The position numbers were made by a program, and so were the translations under genes. From Tetragonia tetragonoides (Eukaryota; Streptophyta; Magnoliopsida; Caryophyllales; Aizoaceae), in assembly GCA_038025085.1 (NCBI GenBank), contig CM076143.1, positions 39,229,001-39,293,000 of the forward strand: DNA of 64,000 nucleotides, in the 5' to 3' direction. Positions 37,601 to 46,728 of this stretch are shown piece after piece (positions within the stretch are counted from its first letter, which is position 1; every line of letters begins with the position of its first letter). The notes under the pieces were generated by a model, which was given only the letters and a program-made list of their open reading frames with translations, ran no database searches and was not told the DNA's origin.

Positions 37601-40600
37601 TACAAATAAAAAACTGAGAAATTCTGTTTCGGATAGATAGATTTTAGGATTAAGATGAGCAAATGAAATATCCCACATGTCCTCCTAAATTCACCTCATG
37701 GATAAACCTACCTTCTAACTATACAGACGCAATGGTAGTGAGGAATCCATGAGGTGAAAGCATGATACTAAACGAAGGAAAAATCCATATTTGGAAGAAC
37801 AAGTAGTCCTCAGAAAAGATGCTCTGGGATCGAGTCACTTATCTCACTTTCATTATGGGCTAGACACTAGTGTGGTGAGAGCTTTTCATAACTACTCTGG
37901 AGGTTAGAGGACATCTTGTCTCTTTGCAGTACTTCTGAATTTTCTGATTAATAAAATTCTTTTTATGTCAAAAACTAACTGAATAGCATAAAGCCTTTCA
38001 ATACTATTGTTACATCAGTCAAGCACTCCATAGAACTATGTGATGGTGAAGACCTAAAAAGAGGTAAACTACATGAATTTGTACTTAATCAATTCTTGTA
38101 TGAGGACATTTCAGCATTTCAAGTGGATTTGAAATATTGTCAATCTTGTAGCAATGACCATGAATGAACATCACATTAGTCACCTAGAAATCAAAGCTAA
38201 ACCACTGAATCCCCCACAACCAGAACTCTTCCCCCCCCCCCCCCCCCGCCCCCCAACAGATAATTAAATTACTCGTTGACGTAACTGTTAACTTCACTTA
38301 ATTTATTTTTTTTAGATAAGAGAAAATTTTATCATTGGTGAAAGAATACAATGGAGGAGGATAAGGTATCCTAAAAGAACAAGAACAAAATATCTACAAG
38401 TCATGCCATTGGCGTTGAATAACCATAAGTGGCACACCCTTATAGGCTCCAGCCGCCTTAGCCCAAAGGGAGGCCAAGTAAACTATATGTTCCCAAACCA
38501 AATCAATACTCTTCCCCGCATCGGAGAACACCCTCGAGTTCCTCTCCAGCCAAAGGCACAAGAGAATAGCCAAACAAGCACACCGCCACAAAATCCTGCC
38601 CTCCTTCCCCCTCCTCATAGCAGAAAATCGCAACTGATACCCACCGAAGCAGGGCACACAAATGGCTCCCCACACAACAGCCTATCCCACAAGGACCTGG
38701 CAAAACTACACATCGCAAATAAATGCAAACAATTCTACAATTCTGCCCATCCTGACGACACATAACACACATGCTCGGAAGAAGACACCAACTCGGCCTC
38801 CACCGTTGCACCATATCATAAGTGTTCAATTTGCCGAGCACCAAATTCCACACAAAAGCACGTACCTTCAGAGGAACCTTAGACTTCACTTAATTAATAC
38901 AATTTTTATTCTTGTTGAACAAAAAAGATGATTAAATTAGTCAATTCGAGAAAGTATCACAACTTTAGTAACCAGATTCCACGGCTGTCAGAACTAGTGC
39001 AAAATTTATTTGTAGGACCTATAATAAACTTGAGCAAAGGTGTCCACAATTGATCAATTACCATTCACAAACCAAGATGCAGTCATTGTGCACAACAGTC
39101 CTGGTCAATATATTGTAAACGGAAGTTGTTACGAGTCAATTGAATAGACAAAGAATTTTGTCTATTTAATCATTTTTTTACTAAAACATAAATTTTATTT
39201 ACTAAAATATCAATTTTACTTACTAAAAAAAAATTCAATTTTAGAAATCACAAACATCAATTTTGTTCACTTGAACACCATTTTTCTTTACTGAAATATC
39301 ACTTTTGTTTACTGAAACATTAACTTTGTTTACTAAAATATCAAATTTATTTACTAAAATACCAATTTCGTTTACTAAATTTTTAGCCTAACTTAAATAG
39401 ACAATTTTCCTTGTCTATTTAATAGACGTCTACCATTATTGTAAACTTATTTCTGTGTATTTTGAATTTTTGCAGGGCACTTCTTACAGCTGGCTTATGC
39501 CCTAACAAGGAAAGATCAGCCAATTTTAGTCAACATAGTTGCAAGCATCTTATTCTTGTACGGATCTCAGGATCTCGCAACTGTCTGAATAAGGACAAGC
39601 ACGGTGCAATATGATCACTCAATTGTTTGGGAAATCTACAGTTAAATTTATCTTCTAGTTCTATAGAAAACAAGTTAGGAAAACAAGGCTGATCTCCATG
39701 ATTCTCAAAAAATAAAAGTAAACAATATGCTGAAAATTATTCTGTTTAAAGCAACTCAGATATGTAAATCAGTACCAGTAACAAATTCTGGAGGCTGAAG
39801 AGTAAGTTGCAAGATAAGCTTTGAAAATGCTGGGGTCAACAACAATATAGAAACCTGCATTGCAAAAATAAATATAGAAAATAACTGTGGCTTTTGTCTA
39901 CCATGAATATTCACCAAAACTAGCAGGTAGTTAAATGATTGCGAGATAAATAAAAGCTCAAACGAACATCAATATGTAACTATATCAAATTTATTTATTT
40001 AGTAGGGTAATAAAACTCCAGCAAGAGTTCTCACCGATTTTCAAGCAGGTGACTACAAAAGAAAACAAACGGGAAAGTTGACTTCAAAGAACTTTTTACA
40101 TGATCACTTCAGAATGTTTTACAAACTCGTTATGCGATGCTGCCTACGCTGACTAATGTTACTCAGGCTTTTCATTTCACATAAGTAACCGTGTCAGATA
40201 CTCCACACTCCAACACTGGACACTCAAGGCTTGAATATAAAAAGGCGAGTGAGAGTTGCTTGCATTTGTTTGTATTGTGTGATTTTGCAAGGTCGTTGTG
40301 GGATAGGCAGTTCCATGGGGAACGATTTTTTTTGTCCCGCTACAGTTGGGACAGTTCTTACAGATGCAGTTTGTATAAGTGGGGAGGAGGAAGGAGGGTA
40401 AGTCATTGTAGCGTTGCTTGTGTTTGGCTATCTTGTGGTGTCTTTGATTATAGAGGAACACGAGGGGCTTTACCGAAGCAGGCAAGCCTGAGGACTTTGT
40501 TTGGGATCGCGTGGTTTACTTGGCTTCTCCCTGGGCAAGGCGGCTGGGGCTTTTAGGGGAGTACCCCTACGGATGTTCAGCCCTTATGGCGTGATTTGAG

Positions 40601-43600
40601 TTCTAGTTAGTTTTACTTTCCACGTCCAAGACTCCTTTTCCTCCTTTTGTACTGCTACATTTCATTCTTTAACAAAAAAAAAGTTATTATCTAAAAAGAA
40701 AGAACAAGTATCCGTGTTGGACACCTGTAGCTGAGTCCAAGTAACATGAGGATTGACTAGGTCTTTCATGACTGCAATTAACTTCAAGAAAACAAAAAGA
40801 TCACTAATCAACCATCTGAAGTACATACCAGGCCAAATATCACTACAGGCCATGCTTCTACAGCTTCTCCAATCTCTTGGCTACGCAATGTCAAACCTAC
40901 AATATCAAAACATGAGAATTTTATCAATAAAACAACATGAAAACGTAAGGTATGAAATAGTGAAACCTCACCTGAAATTATAAAAATACTAAATGTGCTC
41001 ACTTTTGACAAGTAGTACCTATCAGCGAGACAGCCAAGACTTGGATTTGCAAATCCAAGAGCAACCCCTCCAATAAGAGCTGCACATAGTTTATAGACAA
41101 TGAATTAGCTGGCCTGTAAATTAAGCAAGGGTGTTTAAAAGAAATATTATTAGTATATATTGGTAATTTCACATTGAAATAGCTAGAAAGAAAAAGGAAA
41201 AAAGTACATGAACATAGATTTACACACTGATTGAAACAAAAACAAATGGCTCCAAGGGAAATAAAATTAATGCAAGGAAATTTTTGTTACAGTCAAACTC
41301 CACAATTATCATCATTGTCATTCTCACCAACCTTTTCTTTTTCTTTTTTTAATATGGTAAGAGGGCAGGCAGCCACTAGGTCCACGCCAACTACACCAAG
41401 GCATACTTGTTCAGGCCCCTTCAGGGGCATCTGGATACAATCAGCAGTATTCTGGCCATAGACCTCATGAAGATGAAGCAATGTGTTTGAACAAACCTAG
41501 CAAGTAGCCACACAGAACACCCCAAGTCCTAACAGTATCACTAGACAGTGATGCTTGACTGACTATCTGACAACATTATCAATGACCAGGTCACTCAGGA
41601 AAGAATAGCACCACGAAATGCCAAAACCCATGAAGGCACAAACTTTGAACCAGTATGCATCATCTGAAAGAACACCAACGTTATCAAAAACCTATTAGGG
41701 GAAGTATTTAATTACTTGCTCTATCCAAATAAGAAGCAAATACACAATTTGCCTATCTTTTGCTCTTGTGTCATTTGTTTGCAAGAACCAAGAAGTGGTA
41801 GTCTACTTTGTCTGCATATGTCACGGACTCAGTTTCTAAGTTCAACTTGGAAGCAAAATTTGTTAGGCTCCTTATAACTTAAAATGTCATACCATTTACT
41901 TTGACTTGAACAAATACATATCATGCCATTACCCCACTGCCTCTCTGCTTAAAGAGAGGTTGTTTATGTTAATTTGAGGGAAATCCATCGAGTAAAAACT
42001 ATGTGGTACTTCTATGACCATGTACCTCATAATTATAGAACTGATTAAATTAAGTAAAGCAACTCCACATTTGACTTGAATTTGCTAGGTTACCTCCCTC
42101 GAGTGATATCTCAGATTATTGTTCACTTTTGACACTACAGATAGACTGTGGTTAGAGAATGGTTCTGGTTGTTCTTTATCTGTGAATCTGTGATTCCTTC
42201 TACAAAGATTAGCAAAGACACTGAATGCTTGCTTTTTTCCTCTTTCTTGTCTTATTGGAAAGTCAGCTATCCCAAAAAGGGTCTTCCAATGGCATCTTTG
42301 GTTAGACCCAACACTAGTGAGAATCTGCAAAGTTTACGACTAAATAAAATGTTACACCACATGTCTGTATGAAATGCTAGGGGAGTGATGAGAGTTGAGA
42401 CTGGCTGTCACCTGTTTACCATTGTAAGTTGGGTAGCTTTTTATGGCTTAGTAGGGGTGGAGTGATATGCCCAGAGTCCAGGTGAGCTATGTTGAGTTTG
42501 GAAGAGATGATTCTCTGAAGGTGTGCTTTAGTTTACGAGAGACTTGCTGAATAGTCAAAGAATGGTCTTCTGTTGTAGGTATTTGCAGGTTGACTTTGTC
42601 TAATAAGGTACAGCATGTTTGTTACCCATTTTTTCCTGTTCGGTTACAAAGTTTGGAGGACTCCTGGTCCTCTTATATAAGACAGTTTCTTTGATACCTC
42701 TATTTGAAAACAATCTCCTTAGAGTGAGCCGAGCTGAGTCTAATTCTAATACTCATTCTGAGAATAAATTATGTCCAAGCAGAAATGCTCAATCATTTTA
42801 TAATACACTATTTGAAACAAGCCAGCTAATGCTAGCACCTGACTATCTTGATTCCGTTAATGCATAATTGAACAAAGAAAGCTTTAAATATGACAGACAA
42901 GAGCACTATATTTTCCAGGTATGATATCATTCACTACCTCACAGAAGTAGGCCCACACACAAGTGCACAAGTCAAAGAGCCTTGAGCTTGAGCCTACTAC
43001 TGCTAAGCAAGTGAAAAATGGGTAGTAATTCAAATCGATCCAACAAAAACCAAGATTGCCTGTAATTGACTCAACTCACTCAATATCTACCTTACATGTG
43101 AAAAAGCATAGGTTTCGTTGTTCACTGTCTCCTTCGACGCAATAAACTAATAAAGTGAGCTGAATTTATTTTTTCTTTCGTCGCCTGAAGGTTCTCCAAC
43201 TATTGCCTATATTCCAGTGAAGATGAATTTGATGCAAGTCGCAACAACAGAGAAGGCTAAAGAATTGTATTGTTGGGAAAAGATTTTATTATAAAAAGAA
43301 AATATATGTAATATAGTGTCAAATGTACAGAAGAATCGAGGATAAGGTATCCTCGACAGTATAACATTTACAAAATGCCCCAGTTCCTGATTTTTTTCAT
43401 TGCAGAGTGGTACTTGGAATTTTCATATTCGTCGACCACCTCATGATAGGGAGATGCAGGAGCTTACATCCCTTCTGGAGCTTGTGAATTCTATTCAGCT
43501 TTCGAGTTCGGATGATTCTAGGAGGTGGGTGGGAAATCCTTCAGGAGAGTTTTCTTGCAAGTCCTTTTCTCGACGTTTGGGGATGCCCTTCCCTAGCTTT

Positions 43601-46596
43601 CCTCTAGCAGATTTTATTTGGAAAGCTAAGGTGCCTTTGAAAGTGAAGGCGTTTGTGTGGACTTTGGTGTTGGATAGAGTAAAAACAAATGATGTGAGGC
43701 AGAGGAGAAGACCAGGGTGGCTTTGGTGCCAGATGTGTGTTGGCTCTGTCGGGCTAGTAGTGACTCTAGTGAGACCTCAGCGGATCTTTTTCTTTGGTGT
43801 GAGGTGGCATATAGCTTTTGGAGTAGATTGTTTCCTTAAGATGCGTGGGCTTTTCTATTGAGTGTTGAGGCATTTTTGCAGCTGCGATTCCAGAGTTGTG
43901 GGGATGGAAAGGAGAGGAAGTCGCTGCGCCACAATGCTTTGTTTGCGATTTTGCGGTGTATCTGGTTAGAAAGGAATGCAAGTGTGTTCGATGAGATTTA
44001 TGTTCCTCCTGCATTGCTTTGGGAGAAGATCACCTAATTAGCTTCTTTATGGGCTAGGGTTGCGGGTGCTTTTCGGAGTTATACTATTACTGTTGGGAAA
44101 AGATATGTAAGGATTATCCATGAACATGCACTTTTCCAGGATACCCACAAGCATTTCCTCCATATATCCAGCTACATTTACTTGTAACTGGGAGGAGTTA
44201 CTTTATCAAGAGCATGGAAAGATGTTGCATTCTTTAACATGGAACATCTGACAGGGTAAATGTGAATTACTTAAATTGGAAGAAATGGCAGTACATACAT
44301 ATGTTTCCAAGGGGGAAAAAACAATTTTCTTTCGTTTTTTTAGATAAAGAGAAAGTATGTATTAATCAAGTATCAAAGGTACAGCAAAGGAGGACAAGTA
44401 GTCCTCCAAGAAGAATCTAGGTACAAATCAGTCCAGACCAGTTACGCTGGATCTGAGTAATAGAATAGCTCCTAAATGCCCCTACAGCTCTAGCCCATAA
44501 TGACGCTAAATAAGTAACCCTATCCCACACCAGATCAACTGATAAGGTCACACCATTAAAAACCCGAGCATTCCGTTCTAACCAAAGGCACCAAATAATA
44601 GCAAAGACAGAATTACGCCACAATAACCTCCTCTCCTTTCCCCTCCCAAATCCCAGGAATTTCATTTGGAGGAATTCTACCACACTAGAAGAACAAACCC
44701 ACGTCTCACCCAAAAAGCCAAACAGCCTCCCCCAAATGCAGCGAGCATAATCACATGTAAAGAACAAATGAAATGCTGTTTTGCTACTCGCTCGACAGAG
44801 AGCACAAATATCAGGCATCAAACTCGTTCCCGGCCTCCTCCTCTGACGAAGATCATTAGTATTCACTCTATCCAGTGCTAAGGTCCACACAAAAGCCCGC
44901 ACCTTAAGGGGCACCTTAGCCTTCCAAATAAAGTCTGCTACAGGAAACCTGGAATAGGCGTACCCAGCTGCTGGAGGAAGGTCTTGCACAAGAATTCTCC
45001 TGAAGAATCGCCAACCCATCTCCTAGAGTCAAGACCAGCACAAAGATGCACAGTATCCAAAAGATCAAGTAAGGTTGTGAGCTCGTCCATCTCCCAATCC
45101 TGAGGGGGCCTCCGCAAATTAAGGTTCAAAGAACATGTCAGTGCGCAATAAAATTCAGCCACAGTAGCACCATGTAAAGTAGAAAGCTGAAAAACACGAG
45201 GAAATCGCACATACAAGGGCTGCCCCCCAACCCAAATATCCTCCCAAAATCTTATTCTCTGCCCATTTCCCAACTTTAACTCAACTAAAGGCAAGAAATT
45301 CGAGTAAACTTGAGACACGAACTTCCATGGGCTAGCATGTGTAACCCCTGATGCCGATTGTGCATCCCATACCTGCTCTGAATAACCTTATGCCAGAGAC
45401 TAGCAGACTCTAGTGGGAAACGCCAAAGCCACTTACCAACTAGAGAAATATTTCTCGCAACCAGCCTGCCCACACCCACCCTCCTTCCTCGTTAGGCCAA
45501 CAATTTTCTTTCGTACTCCACTATTTATGCAGTAAATCATCATCTGCTGCTGCATTTAATCTAACTCAAGGTAAAGAAACCAAATCGTGTAGTCTGTAAT
45601 GAAAGGTGTTAACGACAGCAATTCGACTACACGCACTTTCTCCCTTCGTCCTTTCTAAGAAATCTAAAAAATTTCTCCACTTACCTTAAGGAAAAAATAC
45701 CGAATTAATGAAAGTTGTTAACGACAGCAATCAAACTAAAACGCGCTTTCTCCCCTCATCCTGTCTAATAAATCTAAAAATTGTGTCCTCTTACCTTATG
45801 TAGTCAAATATTATTTTTGGCATGACCCTAGTTCATTATTTACCTAACACAGATAAACTCTTAGAGATAATATTGATACAAAACACAAACTACAAAGCAA
45901 GTTGGGAAGTTTATCAAATCCAGCCTTTATGATCCCATGTCTCTTAAGAAAGTTACTAAACATCCAAATGAAGAAAATAAACAATTGCACAAAGTAGTAT
46001 CTCCTAAAACTAAAAAAACAAAAGTAAGCTAAAAACACACAAATAATCCTACTCAAACAAAGTCTATGGAGTTCATAATTACCCAACTTTACAATTAACC
46101 ACTGAGTCTTCACTCTTCAGTTATTCAAGTAAGATGATCATGACACAAAACCAAACATTACCTAATGGCAGAAAATTGTTGGCAGCAAAGTTAAGTAGAG
46201 GTTGTGCCCATTTCAACACATCCCCAGATCTTGAAATCCCAGAAAGTTTGTTTTCCCCATCATTTAGCTTCAACAGAAAAAAAGAATAATTCAATAGAAA
46301 TCAATAAGGCAATAGACACAAAGACTACAAATTTTAGCAAATACCCATTAATCTACAAGAAATAACTGAGGGAGATTTACTGGATCAGAAGGTGAAGCAG
46401 CAGCTCTGATGGGTGATACATCGAACCGGGGTAGCCGTTGAAGAACTGATGGGTTGTGAATCGAATTGGAGGAAAAGGTATGGAATTGAATATTTTTATT
46501 GTTGGGAAAATGGGAATTGAAGTGAATTGGAGTTAAATAGGTAGAGGGTGGGAGAGAGAATCTGAAATTGAGAGCTTTTATGGTGGTTCCCGCCAT
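17258..46596 (-). CDS. BASS4: Chloroplast sodium/metabolite cotransporter BASS4, 14 exons
   Basis: Predicted multi-pass carrier of the bile acid:sodium symporter family in the chloroplast envelope; its substrate is not established. Exons (high to low): 46596-46381, 46267-46162, 41079-40972, 40896-40829, 39854-39776, 35757-35699, 35620-35552, 27520-27407, 25027-25006, 24530-24463, 18814-18729, 17892-17763, 17510-17409, 17332-17258. All are GT-AG; together 1302 nt encode 433 residues plus stop, close to Arabidopsis BASS4. The first exon is Ser/Asn-rich with few acidic residues, as in a transit peptide. Diagnostic blocks: KWAQPLLNFAANNFLPL, IISGLTLRSQEIGEAV, FCCMPTTLSSGVSLTQ, LAGGNFALALAMTV, KTLPVMVAVVDPLGGALG and VLPCVAAHLNQ. 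SGLTL resembles the SLC10A7-like branch, which separates it from BASS1-3. The gene spans 29.3 kb because its introns hold many LINEs. Confidence 0.95.
17979..18728. repeat. Degenerate minisatellite in BASS4 intron 11
   Basis: Between about 18065 and 18420 a loose motif recurs roughly every 30-50 bp. Each copy has ACACACC or ACACCY, then ATAAGAG or ATAGGAG, then a short stretch ending AGCTCAA-like. The copies are diverged but clearly serial. The rest of the intron is AT-rich and featureless. Confidence 0.5.
18915..19000 (-). mobile_element. Relic of a (TTG)n-tailed SINE
   Basis: On the reverse strand the text CCTCGGTGGGATACATGCTGGG is followed by TTGTTGTTGTTT. This layout matches 3' ends of TS-type plant SINEs, in which a conserved body end precedes a TTG tail. 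No internal promoter boxes are recognisable upstream. Weak. Confidence 0.3.
19385..19625 (-). mobile_element. LINE ORF2 3' relic
   Basis: The stretch starting TTACAAATCACCCCAGAGAC parallels the C-terminal ORF2 region of the LINE in the MVD intron (TTACAAAATCACCCCAGTGAC) and continues through the LASLWAKA- and ERN-like segments. It is full of stops, an old fragment just left of the larger LINE in the same intron. Confidence 0.55.
19891..23661 (-). mobile_element. LINE, 3.7 kb, 5'-truncated, 16-bp TSD
   Basis: The insertion body 19907-23645 is flanked by GGCACACCATTATCGT (19891-19906) and GGCACACCATTTTCGT (23646-23661). Its T-run and TTATCT tail are on the left, so it reads right to left, in the sense direction of BASS4. 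The 3' hairpin GAGGAC-AAGTT-GTCCTC is at 19960-19976. Truncation falls about 50 bp before the ORF2 start. It sits in BASS4 intron 10. Confidence 0.92.
20010..23597 (-). pseudogene. LINE ORF2: endonuclease, reverse transcriptase, zinc region
   Basis: The reading frame starts at ATG 23597 (KMISWNVNGLG follows). Domains in order are an AP-type endonuclease (QEIKVEDVDSF, SVYGPC, GGDFN, then CSDHFP) at 23543-22800, a reverse transcriptase (APNPDGFTMAFFQD, KLDFEKAYDRVSWG, HLQFADDTIIF) at 22400-21500, and a C-terminal zinc-binding region at 20528-20010 ending in a LASMWAKAGGAFRSY block. The frame is broken by several shifts and stops, the first within 20 codons. It would nick and reverse-transcribe its own RNA if intact. 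The upstream base context shows an ATGA overlap with the end of ORF1. Confidence 0.9.
24541..24705 (-). mobile_element. Short LINE 3' fragment
   Basis: A T-rich left border is followed by the reverse-strand end of ORF2. AAAGGGCCCAGCCGCCTCTGCCCAAGG parallels the KAAGAFKG-coding end of the LINE at 29369, and a degenerate AAGTCCTCA lies at the hairpin position. It sits a few bases upstream of the BASS4 exon 10 acceptor. Confidence 0.5.
25238..25386 (-). mobile_element. 5'-truncated SINE with LINE-like tail, 16-bp TSD
   Basis: The body 25254-25370 lies between CTAGGACTGTTCAATC (25238-25253) and CTAGGACTGTTCAGTC (25371-25386). On the reverse strand it keeps the B box (AGGTTCGAGCCC region) but lacks the A box, so it is truncated at the 5' end. 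It ends with TTATCTAAAAAAA, the same end as the LINEs in this gene. It lies in BASS4 intron 8. Confidence 0.85.
25543..25622. repeat. (TTG)n tract flanked by perfect 20-bp direct repeats
   Basis: AGGACAAGTTGAACAGTTTG occurs at 25543-25562 and again at 25603-25622. Between them is nothing but TTG repeats (about 40 bp). Long Val or Asn runs in reading frames here are artefacts of this tract. Confidence 0.85.
26290..26330. repeat. (GT)n and poly-G low-complexity tract
   Basis: A short GT repeat runs into an uninterrupted G-run of about 16 bases and then GAGGGG. It lies in BASS4 intron 8. Confidence 0.9.
26867..27087. mobile_element. MITE-like element, copy A, beside a SINE fragment
   Basis: Bases 26911-27087 have imperfect inverted ends. 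The left is ATGCTACTCAGACTCTTC; the reverse complement of the right is ATTTCTCGGACTCAGC. The interior repeats the words GACACTTG and GGACACTT. The same design recurs at 40156-40746. Immediately to the left, 26867-26902 is a 3' piece of the SINE also seen at 25254. Confidence 0.5.
28297..28870 (+). mobile_element. Two fused LINE relics from different lineages
   Basis: Bases 28297-28520 read KLATMDNMLRGMHVDDE and then RRAAFVQTVHDKWWERSDR. The second matches the end of ORF2 in the LINE at 50968 (RRAALSATVYELWWERNSR). From about 28530 the text changes to the BASS4-type LINE end (DWVCPAAGLELLQVRF, later a LASLWTRAVGALRS block), followed by a degenerate GAGGACTTCTTG hairpin. Both parts are broken. 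They lie antisense to BASS4 in intron 7. Confidence 0.6.
29369..33006 (-). pseudogene. LINE ORF2 (endonuclease, RT, zinc region), degraded
   Basis: Starts at ATG 33006 with KILSWNVNGLGGVEKRG. Endonuclease: QETKVEGVDSFF, SVYGPC, a GVTLMLF replacement of GDFN in one frame and GDFNVV in the next (32605). Reverse transcriptase: a long open piece 31633-30560 with RDFRPISLVTSVYKIVTKVL, QGAFVEGRQILDAALVANE, FKLDFEKAYDRVSWG, GLGQGDPLSAFLF and HLQFADDTILF. Zinc region: 29740-29369, with MMCRHDCEDDLHLFVLCDF. At least five frameshifts or stops separate the pieces. No RNase H domain is visible. Confidence 0.9.
33003..34618 (-). pseudogene. LINE ORF1, 5'-truncated, frame split
   Basis: Two open pieces, 34618-33911 (Pro/Gly/Arg-rich) and 33776-33003 (Ser/acidic), form the C-terminal half of a nucleic-acid-binding ORF1. 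The DUF4283 and zinc-knuckle parts seen in the LINE at 51069 are missing, so the copy is truncated before them. A direct duplication of period 58 bp at 33665-33780 (CATCCGAGGAGCTAAAC repeated) is not a multiple of three and helps break the frame. The stop TGA (33005-33003) overlaps the ORF2 ATG. Confidence 0.75.
34852..35551. other. BASS4 intron 7, AT-rich part
   Basis: Between the composite LINE and exon 7 the intron is AT-rich and shows no repeat or ORF that I can support. Confidence 0.5.
35758..37814. other. BASS4 intron 5, repeat-poor part
   Basis: Mostly unique AT-rich sequence. Bases 36753-36900 contain three copies of a unit with ATATATGCCA(T/A)GTAGTAGC, two of them followed by ATATGTAGTAC, separated by unrelated text. 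The ORF at 35961-36197 has no recognisable similarity. Confidence 0.45.
37815..37985 (+). mobile_element. LINE 3' relic, antisense to BASS4
   Basis: Reads LWDRVTYLTFIMG, corresponding to the VWDRVTYLASLWA block at the ORF2 end of the other LINEs. It is followed by a degenerate hairpin GAGGACATCTTGTCTCT and an A/T-rich end (ATTAATAAAATTCTTTTTAT). Only about 170 bp remain. Confidence 0.5.
38225..38260. repeat. Poly-C tract
   Basis: An almost pure C-run of about 26 bases with one G, in BASS4 intron 5. Confidence 0.9.
38291..38895 (-). mobile_element. 5'-truncated LINE, 579 bp, 13-bp TSD
   Basis: The body 38304-38882 sits between two copies of ACTTCACTTAATT (38291-38303 and 38883-38895). It starts at a T-run plus AGATAAG. 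The reverse strand encodes the zinc region of ORF2 (SKVPLKVRAFVWNLVLG, then MCVMCRQDGQNC) and ends in a LASLWAKAAGAYKGVPL block, with frameshifts. Its hairpin is the variant AGGAT-AAGGT-ATCCT at 38358-38372. It is in the sense orientation of BASS4. Confidence 0.92.
39130..39435. repeat. Minisatellite with inverted flanks, BASS4 intron 5
   Basis: Bases 39176-39392 consist of about ten diverged copies of a ~20-bp unit, roughly TTTACTAAAATATCAATTTTG. Each side carries a short palindromic block: AATAGACAAAGAATTTTGTCTATTTAA on the left (about 39143-39169) and AAATAGACAATTTTCCTTGTCTATTTAA on the right (about 39394-39422). The layout suggests a MITE whose interior expanded as a minisatellite. Confidence 0.65.
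40156..40746. mobile_element. MITE-like element, copy B, split by a LINE
   Basis: The left end is ATGTTACTCAGGCTTTTC; the reverse complement of the right end is ATGTTACTTGGACTCAGC. The interior words (CCGTGTCAGATACTCC, GGACACT) match copy A at 26911-27087. The two halves (40156-40230 and 40705-40746) are separated by the + strand LINE fragment. It lies in BASS4 intron 4. Confidence 0.55.
40240..40690 (+). mobile_element. LINE 3' fragment, antisense to BASS4
   Basis: Encodes SCLHLFVLCDFARSLWDRQF and a later RGTRGALPKQA stretch corresponding to the ORF2 zinc region and C-terminus. Its untranslated end has a degraded hairpin and finishes with an A-run and TTATTATCTAAAAAG, the family tail. The frame is broken. 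Confidence 0.8.
41080..43270. other. BASS4 intron 2, LINE-free part
   Basis: AT-rich sequence between exon 3 and the first LINE of intron 2. The ORFs at 42148-42372 and 42619-42867 have no recognisable similarity. I see no repeat. Confidence 0.45.
43271..44104. mobile_element. Twin-primed (5'-inverted) LINE with 14-bp TSD
   Basis: TGTTGGGAAAAGAT flanks both sides (43271-43284, 44091-44104). The left about 110 bp of the insert is a reverse-strand LINE 3' end with hairpin CGAGGAT-AAGGT-ATCCTCG (43337-43355). From about 43400 the insert switches to + strand ORF2 sequence (FHIRRPPHDREMQELTSL, then WKAKVPLKVKAFVWTLVLD) and runs to 44090. This opposite-orientation pair inside one TSD is the hallmark of twin priming. 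Confidence 0.9.
44320..45514 (-). mobile_element. 5'-truncated LINE, 1163 bp, perfect 16-bp TSD
   Basis: AACAATTTTCTTTCGT is found at 44320-44335 and 45499-45514. The T-run and AGATAAAGAGAAAG tail are on the left, with hairpin GGAGGAC-AAGTA-GTCCTCC at 44389-44407. The reverse strand encodes the ORF2 C-terminal part: RFPRVFQLSTLHGATVAEFY at about 45190 and a 200-codon open piece 45019-44417 with the zinc region DICALCRASSKTAFHLFFTC. It is in the sense orientation of BASS4, intron 2. Confidence 0.93.
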
Positions 46597-46728
46597 TTCT
46601 AAATTGGGAGCTTGCAGGTTTTCAGTTTGGCGTGGGCGAGTTGGGAGTTGGGAGTTGGGACTTGGGAGTTGAAGAGTTAAAGCTCAATAGCCTCCTTCAG
46701 AAATCAGCCGATCACTAGTCCAAAGAAG

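Noticed and set aside
17258..46596. BASS1, BASS2 or BASS3 instead of BASS4
   Set aside because: The blocks IISGLTLRSQEIGEAV, KWAQPLLNFA and the C-terminal KTLPVMVAVVDPLGG pattern follow the BASS4/SLC10A7-like branch as I know it, not the shorter BASS1-3 pattern.
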